Assembly (NCBI RefSeq): GCF_000953825.1
Contig: NZ_BBUL01000093.1
Location: forward strand, 62,001-126,000
Direction of reading: 5' to 3'
Length of the DNA stretch: 64,000 bases
Origin: Cellvibrio sp. OA-2007
GTDB lineage: Bacteria; Pseudomonadota; Gammaproteobacteria; Pseudomonadales; Cellvibrionaceae
In this document: one piece after another, positions 15,126 through 23,211 of the stretch
Layout: each line of letters begins with the position of its first letter
How positions within the stretch are numbered: position 1 is the first letter of the stretch
Position numbers and translations under genes: made by a program
The notes under the pieces: model-generated
What the model was told of the DNA's origin: nothing
Seen by the model: only the letters and a program-made list of their open reading frames with translations
Database searches by the model: none

Positions 15126-16304
15126 TTAACTACTCGCTTCACATAAATCGCAGGCCAGTTGCAGCAAGGCTTTATCGCTACCTGCTTTACCGAGCAGCGA
15201 TATGCCGCAGGGCGCATTCTGATCCATTAACACCGGCAAATGTACTTGTGGCAATCCGGCCAGACCAGCAGGCGCCGTCAGCCCCATTAATTGGCTGCGA
15301 TAGCTATCCATCCAATCAGCTTTTGCACTGAGCAAAGGAGCAGCGCCGGGTGTGGTGGGCAACAAAATTAAATCGACATGAGCAAACCAACTGTTGATAT
15401 CGGCACACAAGCTGGCGCGCTCGATCTCTGCCGCGCGCTGATCCGCCTCTGTGAGCGTAGCGCACCATTGCAAGCGCGCGTGAATATCCGGTGCAAAACT
15501 GGGGTTGTGCGCGGTAATCCAATCGCCATGAGTGTGCCAAATTGCTCTACCCTGCAAGGTGCGAAAACACTGACTGGCGCGGCTGAGCCACACGCTATTG
15601 AGTGCGATAGATTGACTATTTTGCAGCAGTGACTGATTGTTCAACCAAGCCTGATGCGCAGGCGTCCAGAGCGCGCGATCTTGAACGGGCAACAACAGGG
15701 CGATGCGCAGTGATTTATATTCGAAGGAACGCGGCAGATGATCGGGCAGCAACACCTCGCCCACCTGCGCGAGGGTTTTGGCATCGCGCGTGAGCCAACC
15801 GACACTATCGAACAGTGGCGCAAGCGGCACCATCTGCTCGCGGCTAATCAGCCCGTGACTGGTTCGAATACCAAACAAACCGTTATAGCTCGCGGGTACA
15901 CGAATCGAGCCGCCGGTATCACTGCCGAGGCCTATATCTATATCGCCCGCCGCCACCGCTACTGCTGAACCACTCGACGAACCACCGGGCAAACGCTCGG
16001 GGCAACGCGGATTCAGCGCTGCACCATAGTGAATATTTAAACCGTTGAGGCTGTAGGCGAGTTCGTCAGTTTGAGTTTTGCCGATGAGTTCAGCACCGGC
16101 GTTCAGTAATCGCGTCACTACCGGTGACGTCTGCTCAGGTATAGAGTGACTGGCCAGCCAGTCAGGATTTCCAGCCGCCGTAGGCAGACCGGCGATATGA
16201 AATAAGTCCTTAACCCCCAGCCGCAAACCGGCAAGGCTGCCAGAGCCTGTATGAGGATTTGCATAGTGACCGCGCCATGCAAAGACGCACTGATCGAACG
16301 ACAT
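15126..16304 (-). CDS. Amidase signature family hydrolase
   Basis: A 392-residue protein with the amidase Ser-cisSer-Lys triad: Lys32 in GVKDLF, the cis-Ser in LPGGSSSGSAV and the nucleophile Ser in GSDTGGSIRVPA, all within residues 28-140. The length is short for the family (usually 450-500), because the C-terminal part is compact. Located between guanine deaminase and adenine deaminase genes, it may hydrolyse an amide in purine or ureide breakdown, but the substrate cannot be read from sequence. Spacing to neighbours is 57-70 bases. Confidence 0.85.
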   Translation of the reverse strand: MSFDQCVFAWRGHYANPHTGSGSLAGLRLGVKDLFHIAGLPTAAGNPDWLASHSIPEQTSPVVTRLLNAGAELIGKTQTDELAYSLNGLNIHYGAALNPRCPERLPGGSSSGSAVAVAAGDIDIGLGSDTGGSIRVPASYNGLFGIRTSHGLISREQMVPLAPLFDSVGWLTRDAKTLAQVGEVLLPDHLPRSFEYKSLRIALLLPVQDRALWTPAHQAWLNNQSLLQNSQSIALNSVWLSRASQCFRTLQGRAIWHTHGDWITAHNPSFAPDIHARLQWCATLTEADQRAAEIERASLCADINSWFAHVDLILLPTTPGAAPLLSAKADWMDSYRSQLMGLTAPAGLAGLPQVHLPVLMDQNAPCGISLLGKAGSDKALLQLACDLCEASS

Positions 16305-16372
16305 AAATAATTAAATCTCACCAAACGTGATAACAGAAATGCAATGGAGTATTACTTGAGGATAGCCGGGTA

Positions 16373-17692
16373 TTAGCCCCGTGAACTAGCGGCGCGCTGA
16401 AACATCAGCTTACCCATAATATAAACACGCGCGATGTTGTGCTCATCACCCAACATCATTAACGCAAATAATTTTTCGGCAAGTGTCTGCGCGGAGGATT
16501 GCCGCAAGGTTTGCAGCGGCGTTGCAGCCAAGTTAATCAGAATAAAATCCGCTTCTTTACCCGGCGCAAAATTTCCAATGCAATGATCCAACTGCAGCGC
16601 CCGTGCATTACCCAAGGTGGCCATATAAAAGCCTTTTAACGGATGTAAACTCTGCCCTTGCAGCTGCAAAATTTTGTACGCCTCGGCAAGGCTGCGCAGT
16701 TGCGAAAAACTGGTGCCGCCGCCGACATCGGTAGCCAAACTCACTGAAATACCTGCGCGCTCCAAACGCGCCATATCCAACAGACCACTACCCAGAAATA
16801 AATTCGATGTAGGGCAAAAAGCAATGCCCGATTGGGTTTGCGCCAAACGCTCTATTTCAAGCTCACTCAAATGAATACCGTGACCAAATACACTGCGCGA
16901 GCCAAGCAAACCGTAATGATCGTACACATCCAAATAATCGCGCGCGCTGGGGTAAAGTGATTTTATCAGCGCAATTTCCTGCGGGTTTTCCGCGAGGTGT
17001 GTTTGCAAATAAAGATCGGGATATTCGCGATACAATTTTCCCGTGAGCGCCAATTGTTCCGGTGAACTGGTGAGTGCAAAACGCGGCGTCAGTGCATAGT
17101 GCAAACGCTGGATGTTATGCCATCTATCGATCAGCTCGCGGCAATCGGCATAACTGGTTTGTGCTGTATCCAATAATGCAGCGGGCGCATGGCGATCCAT
17201 CGTCACTTTTCCGGCAATCATACGCATATTCAATTTTTCTGCTGCCGTAAAAAAAGCATGAGTCGATTGCGCAAATACTGTGGTGTACACCATCGCACTC
17301 GTCGTACCGTTTTGCAGCAGAAATTGTAAAAACTGCTCTGCTGCCGCCGCCGCGAAATCCGGATCAGAAAATTGCAGCTCCGCAGGAAACGTATACAGGT
17401 TGAGCCAATCCAACAATTGCTCACCGTAAGACGCAATCACCCCCGCTTGCGGGCAATGAATATGGCTATCGATAAAACCCGGCATTAACAAATGCTCAGG
17501 AAAATGCTCGCAGCGGGTTAAATCCAAACCCTGCGCCGCCATAACCTGCGCATCACCAACCGCTTTAATGCGACCATGCTCAACCAGCAACACACCGTCA
17601 GCAAAATATTCAACACCCGCACCCGTTTGCGGATTAGGCGCATCGATAAAATGCAAAATTTGCGCACGAAAGGCGCGGATATCAGCAGTCAT
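16373..17692 (-). CDS. guaD: Guanine deaminase
   Basis: 439 residues from the ATG at 17692 (AAGG eight bases upstream; a start five codons earlier is less likely). It has the amidohydrolase fold with metal ligands PGFIDSHIHCPQ near residue 75-86, HLAENPQEI near 235, FGHGIHL near 272 and the catalytic Asp in SLATDVGGG near 323. The HIHCPQ segment is typical of guanine deaminases. It converts guanine to xanthine and ammonia in the cytoplasm. It heads the minus-strand purine group, and a possible LacI/PurR-type operator lies 83 bases upstream of the start. Confidence 0.92.
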   Translation of the reverse strand: MTADIRAFRAQILHFIDAPNPQTGAGVEYFADGVLLVEHGRIKAVGDAQVMAAQGLDLTRCEHFPEHLLMPGFIDSHIHCPQAGVIASYGEQLLDWLNLYTFPAELQFSDPDFAAAAAEQFLQFLLQNGTTSAMVYTTVFAQSTHAFFTAAEKLNMRMIAGKVTMDRHAPAALLDTAQTSYADCRELIDRWHNIQRLHYALTPRFALTSSPEQLALTGKLYREYPDLYLQTHLAENPQEIALIKSLYPSARDYLDVYDHYGLLGSRSVFGHGIHLSELEIERLAQTQSGIAFCPTSNLFLGSGLLDMARLERAGISVSLATDVGGGTSFSQLRSLAEAYKILQLQGQSLHPLKGFYMATLGNARALQLDHCIGNFAPGKEADFILINLAATPLQTLRQSSAQTLAEKLFALMMLGDEHNIARVYIMGKLMFQRAASSRG

Positions 17693-17774
17693 AACCAGCC
17701 TTAACAATCAGAGTAGCAGAGAGAACACTATAAATGATGTGATCGTAATGCAGCGAAAAATCTTATCTTCAAGA

Positions 17775-17789
17775 CGTAAAACGTTTACG
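17775..17789. promoter_or_regulatory. LacI/PurR-type operator candidate upstream of guaD
   Basis: CGTAAAACGTTTACG: 6-bp perfect arms CGTAAA/TTTACG around ACG. It resembles LacI-family operators (PurR boxes contain GCAAACGTTTGC). Its position upstream of a purine group fits control by a PurR-like regulator, but no regulator gene is nearby. Confidence 0.35.
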
Positions 17790-17911
17790 CGAAATAGCTG
17801 CAACTTAATGCAGCTTCGTAGGTTGGCGGTGAGGAACGAACCCCAACATGACCATATTTCCGCCAAAGAAACCGCCACGAATAAATACCGCTAATTTTTC
17901 CGAAACCCTAA

Positions 17912-17951
17912 AAAAAAATCCCGCTCACGGAAACGTAAGCGGGATTTTTTT
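17912..17951. terminator. Terminator downstream of the CYTH gene
   Basis: 14-base arms (AAAAAAATCCCGCT against AGCGGGATTTTTTT) with a 12-base loop. On the minus strand it lies 126 bases after the CYTH stop codon. Confidence 0.75.
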
Positions 17952-17960
17952 CATCCGTAG

Positions 17961-18001
17961 GGCTTGCTTCGCGAAGCAAGCCGCCGAACTTCGCAGTTCG
18001 G
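17961..18001. repeat. REP-like pair of palindromes
   Basis: A perfect 22-base palindrome (17961-17982, half-site GGCTTGCTTCG) is followed after one base by a hairpin with arms CCGAACT/AGTTCGG and loop TCGC (17984-18001). The short stacked palindromes between genes resemble REP-type elements. Confidence 0.5.
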
Positions 18002-18076
18002 TCAAAAAACGGAACCTGGGAGAGGAGCGCATTAATCGGAAGGCACAATGACATTGATAGCACCTGTTCCCATTTA

Positions 18077-18607
18077 TTACCCAGTAGTTTGATAAGTTGT
18101 GACATTTGCTGAGGCTTTAAATGCTAAATACCCGCCAGAATACTCTGGGTTTCCAGTAACCTCCACCCAGTCTGAGGAATTAAGCTCAAACTTTGAAAGT
18201 GCTTCATAACTTTTAAATTCAATTTCTGCCAAAACCAAACCCGATAACTCACTCTGGAATTGATCATAAATAATTCTACGCTCAGAAAACTCTTCGATAT
18301 ATCGCCTCTTCTTTAGCGATGAGCCATTTAACATACCCAAGGCAAGCAGGTCGTTTTCAGTTAAATTTAACGAGGTTATAATGCTTGTTTCGGCTCCCAG
18401 ATCGGTAGCTCGTTCTTTTCTGGTTAGTTTCCTTCCGATAATTTCACCAGTATTTGAACTTTCAATTCTAAGTCTAAGATTTGAATTTTTTAAATAGTGA
18501 TCATGAATATCAATATATGACTCTGGAAGAATTTCCGGCAAATTGTTTAGCAGAAATTTCTTTTCAATTTCATAGCGCGAATAGTTACCGACATATCCAG
18601 CTAACAC
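18077..18607 (-). CDS. CYTH-domain protein (triphosphate tunnel family)
   Basis: A 176-residue protein with the CYTH signature EIEKKFLL near residues 13-20 (ExExK-type) and alternating Glu/Arg/Lys strands (LRLRIES, GRKLTRKER, KKRRYIEEF, LAEIEFKSY). CYTH enzymes bind triphosphates in a tunnel with metal ions and act as inorganic triphosphatases, thiamine triphosphatases or class IV adenylyl cyclases. The start is GTG at 18607 with a strong GGAGGA. It is monocistronic and its base composition is A+T richer than most neighbours, which suggests recent acquisition. Substrate unknown. Confidence 0.75.
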   Translation of the reverse strand: MLAGYVGNYSRYEIEKKFLLNNLPEILPESYIDIHDHYLKNSNLRLRIESSNTGEIIGRKLTRKERATDLGAETSIITSLNLTENDLLALGMLNGSSLKKRRYIEEFSERRIIYDQFQSELSGLVLAEIEFKSYEALSKFELNSSDWVEVTGNPEYSGGYLAFKASANVTTYQTTG

Positions 18608-18864
18608 TTCTATTCCTCCAGCCCTGATGCAATTTAGAAACTTGGCACGATCTAGCTGTTGCGATTCGTATACTCATCTACAATCTACAAGCCAATCACT
18701 CAAACAAGCCATCACCCACAATTACACGCGCTTACAGCATCGCGCCAATCAGCTACAACGCTTAATAATAACCAACAAAACCAAAAGATCACTTTATATT
18801 TCTACTGTATTCAACATACAAACCCTGCAACAATAACCACTCTCACCTTACACAGGCCTACCCC

Positions 18865-19518
18865 ATGACAATCCCCCCAAACAAACTCCGTATCGACATA
18901 GTGTCCGATGTAGTCTGCCCTTGGTGCATTATTGGCTACCGACAACTGGAAAGAGCCTTAGCAGAAACCGCAACGCCCTATGAACTTCATTGGCACCCAT
19001 TTGAGTTGAATCCCGACATGCCCACAGAAGGCCAAAATTTGCGCGAGCATTTAGTAGAGAAATATGGCTTGACCAAAGAGCAATCGGAAGCCAACCGGAC
19101 GAACATAGCCGCTGTAGGCGCTGAGCTTGGCTTTGAGTTTCGCTTTAGCGACGACATGCGCATGCATAACACATTTAATGTTCATCAACTTTTGCATTGG
19201 GCCGAACAACAAGGGCGCAAGCACGATTTGAAACAAGCATTATTTGCTGCGCACTTTACGCATCGTCGAAATTTATCGGACGATACGGTACTGGCCGATG
19301 TTGCCGCAGAGATTGGCTTAGCGCGCGACGAAGCACTTGCGGTATTAAAAGATCAACGCTTCGCCAATGATGTACGAATTGCAGAGAAATTTTGGATCGA
19401 CGCGGGCATCCGCGGTGTACCTGCGATCGTATTTAATCAACGCCACTTGGTGACCGGCGCACAAGGCACTGAAAATTACATACAAATTTTGACGCAGTTA
19501 ATGCAAGAGACTAATTAA
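18865..19518 (+). CDS. DsbA-family oxidoreductase, FrnE-like
   Basis: A 217-residue protein with a thioredoxin-like fold and CPWC active site near residues 19-22 (SDVVCPWCIIGYRQLERAL), a helical insertion and a C-terminal IRGVPAIVFN segment with the cis-Pro. No signal peptide, so it is cytoplasmic, as for FrnE-type proteins linked to disulfide exchange in oxidative stress (2-hydroxychromene isomerase-like/DsbA-like). It is the first of a plus-strand group with a bicupin (three-base gap) and a truncated haemoglobin. Confidence 0.88.
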   Translation: MTIPPNKLRIDIVSDVVCPWCIIGYRQLERALAETATPYELHWHPFELNPDMPTEGQNLREHLVEKYGLTKEQSEANRTNIAAVGAELGFEFRFSDDMRMHNTFNVHQLLHWAEQQGRKHDLKQALFAAHFTHRRNLSDDTVLADVAAEIGLARDEALAVLKDQRFANDVRIAEKFWIDAGIRGVPAIVFNQRHLVTGAQGTENYIQILTQLMQETN

Positions 19519-19521
19519 GTA

Positions 19522-20190
19522 ATGGCAAGCCTAATTAATGCAGATTTTTCACAACGCGTTGTGATTCGACCCGACGATTATCACTGGGTTGACTCACCCA
19601 TGCCCGGTGTTGAACGCATGATGCTCGACCGAATTGGCGATGAAGTCGCGCGCGCAACATCAGTTGTGCGCTACGCACCGTTTAGTGAATTCTCGTCGCA
19701 CACGCATTCCGGTGGCGAAGAATTTTTTGTGCTCGACGGCGTTTTTGCTGACGAGTACGGCAGCTACCGAAAAGGCAGTTACATCAGAAACCCTATAGGC
19801 ACATCGCACACACCTAAAATTGGCAAAGAAGGCGCGATTATTTTTGTCAAGCTACAACAGTTCAACGCCGCCGATATAAAACCAACCATCATTGATACGC
19901 AAACAACACCCTGGCGCCAAGGGCTAGTAGATGGCTTAAGCGTAATGCCATTGCATGAATTCGAAGGTGAACACGTCGCTTTAGTGAAGTGGGCACCGAA
20001 CACACAATTCAGCAGCCACCGACATTGGGGCGGCGAAGAAATATTCGTACTAGAAGGCACCTTCCACGACGAACACGGCCAATACCCTAAAGGATCATGG
20101 CTGCGCAGCCCTCACCTAAGCCAACATCATCCCTTCACCAAAGACGACGGCGCATTGATTTATGTTAAGACGGGGCATTTGTTTATATAA
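19522..20190 (+). CDS. Bicupin protein, ChrR-like cupins
   Basis: A 222-residue protein with two similar cupin domains. Each carries the metal-binding set: FSSHTHSGGEEFFVLDG near residues 55-71 and FSSHRHWGGEEIFVLEG near 159-175, followed by GSYIRNP and GSWLRSP. The duplicated anti-sigma ChrR-type cupin suggests metal binding and sensing of, or reaction with, reactive oxygen species; the zinc anti-sigma domain of ChrR is absent, so it is not itself an anti-sigma factor. It begins three bases after frnE and is likely co-transcribed. Confidence 0.85.
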   Translation: MASLINADFSQRVVIRPDDYHWVDSPMPGVERMMLDRIGDEVARATSVVRYAPFSEFSSHTHSGGEEFFVLDGVFADEYGSYRKGSYIRNPIGTSHTPKIGKEGAIIFVKLQQFNAADIKPTIIDTQTTPWRQGLVDGLSVMPLHEFEGEHVALVKWAPNTQFSSHRHWGGEEIFVLEGTFHDEHGQYPKGSWLRSPHLSQHHPFTKDDGALIYVKTGHLFI

Positions 20191-20273
20191 CGCTCCCAGC
20201 AGGTTGCTGTATGCAGCACTGCAATCCTGCGACAATAACGGCCTTTCGCTAGTCACAGCTTATAGGTTTTCAA

Positions 20274-20684
20274 ATGGCAGACGCTCCTCTTTACGGTTTT
20301 TCCGATACATCCTTTCAAGCCGCTGGTGGCATAGAGGGCATTCGCCAACTGGTAGATGATTTTTATTTGGAAATGGGTACGCTCCCGGAAGCAAAAATAA
20401 TTCGAGAAATGCACAAAACCGATCTCACCGAGTCGCGCGATAAACTGACATTATTTTTGTGCGGCTGGATGGGCGGACCGAGTATTTACCGGGAAAAATA
20501 CGGGAACATTAACATTCCCCGCGACCACGCCCATTTAGCCATTGGCGAAGCCGAGCGCGATGCTTGGTTATTGTGTATGGAGCGCGCCATTGCCAAGCAG
20601 AATTATTCAGTGGAATTTGCAACTTATCTGCTTGGTCAATTGAGGATTCCTGCCGAACGAATACTTTCTGCCAGCAAAAAATAA
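20274..20684 (+). CDS. Group II truncated haemoglobin
   Basis: A 136-residue protein of the 2/2 haemoglobin group II (trHbO) type. Typical segments are IRQLVDDFYLEMG, LFLCGWMGGPSIYREKYGNI, the proximal-His region RDHAHLAIGEAERDAW and WLLCMERA. It binds haem and oxygen or NO in the cytoplasm; roles in NO and peroxide defence are known in the family. It lies 83 bases after the bicupin gene, so a stress-response operon frnE-bicupin-trHb is plausible. The ribosome site is weak. Confidence 0.9.
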   Translation: MADAPLYGFSDTSFQAAGGIEGIRQLVDDFYLEMGTLPEAKIIREMHKTDLTESRDKLTLFLCGWMGGPSIYREKYGNINIPRDHAHLAIGEAERDAWLLCMERAIAKQNYSVEFATYLLGQLRIPAERILSASKK

Positions 20685-20927
20685 ATCACATATAAACAAA
20701 AGATCCTCTCTCCAAGTACTTTTTACTACCTTACACTTCTTAAATTCACTTATCTTATAATAAGCTTGTATGCTTGAACTGCTCATCCCATTCTGCTGCA
20801 AAAAAATTAGCTATTTATTTTTGTTCGGCCTGGGCGGAGTTTTAAAAATAAAAGAAGTAGTTCGAGGCCAACAAGAAAAGCTACCGAATGTTAATAACGT
20901 AAATTTAAATTCCATTAGGAGAAAAAC

Positions 20928-21848
20928 ATGCGTCGGCAATTGAATGTCTTTTTAAAAATTTTAATTTTAGGTTTGGTCTACCTGCATAGCGCGGCAATAT
21001 TTGCGCAGGATGGAAAAATGTATCCCATTGACGCACCTAAAGAGCCGAATGCTATTCCGCTCGGCACGGGTGGTGTGGATGATCAACCAGCAAAAGAATC
21101 CTGGTTTCGTCAGTGGGGTGATCCTATGGCGCGAAACATTACCACAGCAACACTAACGCCTTTTCTCGCTGATCCGAAAAAAGCCAACGGCACCAGCGTG
21201 ATAGTGGCACCGGGTGGTGGATTTATGTGGCTTTCAATGGGCAATGAAGGTTGGGAAGTTGCTGAGGCATTGGCTGCAAAAGGCATAAATGCGTTTGTAC
21301 TCAAATATCGGCTACAACCCACGGTTGATTCGCTGGAAGGTTTTGAAACTCAAATGAATCAACGTTTTGCCGAAGCCGCAAAACCGGCAAACGAGCGACC
21401 TGCTCGACCGCAGTGGAATTTAGAAAACCAATTAGAAGACGCAGAAGCCGCTTACGCATTAATTAAAAGCCGCGCAAAGGAATGGAATGTGGATATGAAA
21501 AAAATCGGCATGATGGGTTTCTCTGCCGGTGCAGGGCTTACGATGGCGACCACACTGCAATCGAAAAAAGTAAAGCTGGCATTTATCGCACCGATTTACG
21601 GTGGAATGGATGCAGTTGAAGTACCTAAAAATGCACCGCCTATGTTTGTGGTCATCGCAGCAGATGACTTCTTATTTCACGGCGAAGCAGGTTTGATTAA
21701 ATCCTGGTATGACGCAAAGATTCCGGTGGAATTTCACCTGTATCAAAATGGTGGCCACGGTTTTGGTTTAGGCAACCCGGATCGCACCAGCAACAAATGG
21801 TTTGATTCCTTTATGTATTGGCTTGAGGTGAATGGGTTTCTTAAATAA
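20928..21848 (+). CDS. Secreted alpha/beta hydrolase, acetyl esterase-like
   Basis: A 306-residue protein with a signal peptide (about 1-26, ending AIFA). The oxyanion-hole segment VIVAPGGGFMWLSMGNEG and nucleophile elbow MGFSAGAG near residue 192 place it with acetyl xylan/polysaccharide esterases related to BD-FAE. The catalytic His is in NGGHGFGLGN near 281 and the Asp near 250 (VVIAADDF). A periplasmic or secreted esterase that deacetylates plant polysaccharides fits the neighbouring glycan-degrading genes. It is preceded by AGGAG and followed by a hairpin terminator. Confidence 0.85.
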   Translation: MRRQLNVFLKILILGLVYLHSAAIFAQDGKMYPIDAPKEPNAIPLGTGGVDDQPAKESWFRQWGDPMARNITTATLTPFLADPKKANGTSVIVAPGGGFMWLSMGNEGWEVAEALAAKGINAFVLKYRLQPTVDSLEGFETQMNQRFAEAAKPANERPARPQWNLENQLEDAEAAYALIKSRAKEWNVDMKKIGMMGFSAGAGLTMATTLQSKKVKLAFIAPIYGGMDAVEVPKNAPPMFVVIAADDFLFHGEAGLIKSWYDAKIPVEFHLYQNGGHGFGLGNPDRTSNKWFDSFMYWLEVNGFLK

Positions 21849-21867
21849 GAATTTTATTGGCGCAAGC

Positions 21868-21895
21868 GAAGCCCGCTTAGTATTAAGCGGGCTTC
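21868..21895. terminator. Hairpin terminator after the esterase gene
   Basis: 12-bp perfect arms (GAAGCCCGCTTA/TAAGCGGGCTTC) with loop GTAT. The trailing T tract is weak, but the position 20 bases after the stop fits. Confidence 0.65.
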
Positions 21896-21951
21896 TTATG
21901 CATTGCCATTGCCGATTAGTATTCAAAATAACTCGTTCTGTGCGAACCCTT

Positions 21952-22815
21952 TTATTTTTGTTCGTCGCTCCATAACCCCAAATCTGCCAATAATTGCAGT
22001 GCCAGCGCTTTGCGTGAATCTTTCAAATCCGAAAAGTTTTCAGCCTCCATATGCAGCGCAAATGCCGCAACCGGTTTAGCGTTTTTATCTTTGATATAAC
22101 CCACATACCAACCCTCAAACGCTCCGTCATTATTATCTGGATCAATCGAACCTGCACCGGTTTTGGCGTAGAGCGATAAGCCGTTTTTGGTTTCTTGTAA
22201 TGCGGCAGATTCAAACGAAGAAAAATTTTTGGCACTGACACCACAGCGGTTTTTTAGCAGGCAGGCGATAAAACTCACCTGTTCGACAGGAGAGATTTGT
22301 AATTCTCTGTTTAACCAAAACTGATCGCTGCCCGGCGTAAAGGTTTGGTTGCCATAGCGAAATGTAGCGAGCCATTTTTTATATTGTTCAGGTTCAATAC
22401 GCGGAACTAACTCCTGGTAATACCACACTGCTGAATGTTTAAACGCAGTTGCTAAAGTGTGTGATTGCTTCCATGTTTCCGGCCAGAAACTTTTTGCAGG
22501 ATGCTTTTGTTGATTCCATTCAAAACGCTCATCAACGGATTTTACCGCACCCGCTTCAAGCGCAATTAAAGTATGAGGAATTTTAAAGCTGGAATAAGGG
22601 CCATGACGCTGCGCGAGACCTGATTCATTGATCGCCCAGCAGTGATTCTTTTTATAATCAACCGCCAAAAAGGTGATTTTGCGTGTGCCGATGTCGGCAA
22701 TGTAAGGCTCTGTATTGATCAGCTTGGTGGTTTTGCAGACATCGGCAAAACTCATCAAAGGTGTTAACAATAACAAGGCAACTGCCATTTTTATTTTCAC
22801 TATCATTTTCTCCAT
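21952..22815 (-). CDS. Class D (OXA-type) beta-lactamase
   Basis: A 287-residue protein with a signal peptide (about 1-24). All class D motifs are present: SxxK at 75-78 (SSFK, Ser75 nucleophile, Lys78 carboxylated in the family), SxV at 128-130 (SAV), YGN at 154-156 and KTG at 218-220. The set is complete, so the enzyme should be active in the periplasm against beta-lactams. It is single-gene, chromosomal and surrounded by housekeeping genes, with no mobile element beside it, so it is likely an intrinsic enzyme. Spectrum cannot be read from sequence. Confidence 0.93.
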   Translation of the reverse strand: MEKMIVKIKMAVALLLLTPLMSFADVCKTTKLINTEPYIADIGTRKITFLAVDYKKNHCWAINESGLAQRHGPYSSFKIPHTLIALEAGAVKSVDERFEWNQQKHPAKSFWPETWKQSHTLATAFKHSAVWYYQELVPRIEPEQYKKWLATFRYGNQTFTPGSDQFWLNRELQISPVEQVSFIACLLKNRCGVSAKNFSSFESAALQETKNGLSLYAKTGAGSIDPDNNDGAFEGWYVGYIKDKNAKPVAAFALHMEAENFSDLKDSRKALALQLLADLGLWSDEQK

Positions 22816-23211
22816 CGATAATTTTTTGATCCAGAAATAGCCAGCGCATCAACATGCTCGTGCGGCGGGTAAGTATGCATTCCCCGCACCTAAAGCGCCA
22901 AGTAGATCACCCCTAACCCGGCATTAAATCTTATTTTATTAATTATCGCGCCAAGTGGCGCCTCAATCTCTTGTATACAGGTATCTCGCCGCACTAGTAT
23001 GCAACCTCTCCACATCAAATATAAAAATAATTTTACCTAAGATAAAAATGAGAACAAAGAGACTGATGTACTCAACCCCCTGCATCCGCTCACCAAATGG
23101 CAATTAGCAGTAAGACCGGTCAATCCCTTCCTGATGTAACCAACCTGATAGTTGGTTTGCGAAGCTATTACGGCTCAATACAATAAATTTTTATACCTTG
23201 AGGAACTCCTT
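22816..23211. other. Intergenic region between beta-lactamase and CBM2 genes
   Basis: 396 bases contain the two divergent promoter regions, a short hairpin GGCGCC at 22951-22965 area, and a hairpin with arms AACCAAC/GTTGGTT (23137-23156) 56 bases before the CBM2 gene start. No gene is convincing. Confidence 0.5.

Larger units (their letters stand above)
17693..18076. other. Intergenic region between guaD and the CYTH gene
   Basis: 384 bases hold the guaD upstream region with the operator candidate (17775-17789), the terminator at 17912-17951 and a pair of palindromes at 17961-18001. No gene is convincing. Confidence 0.6.
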
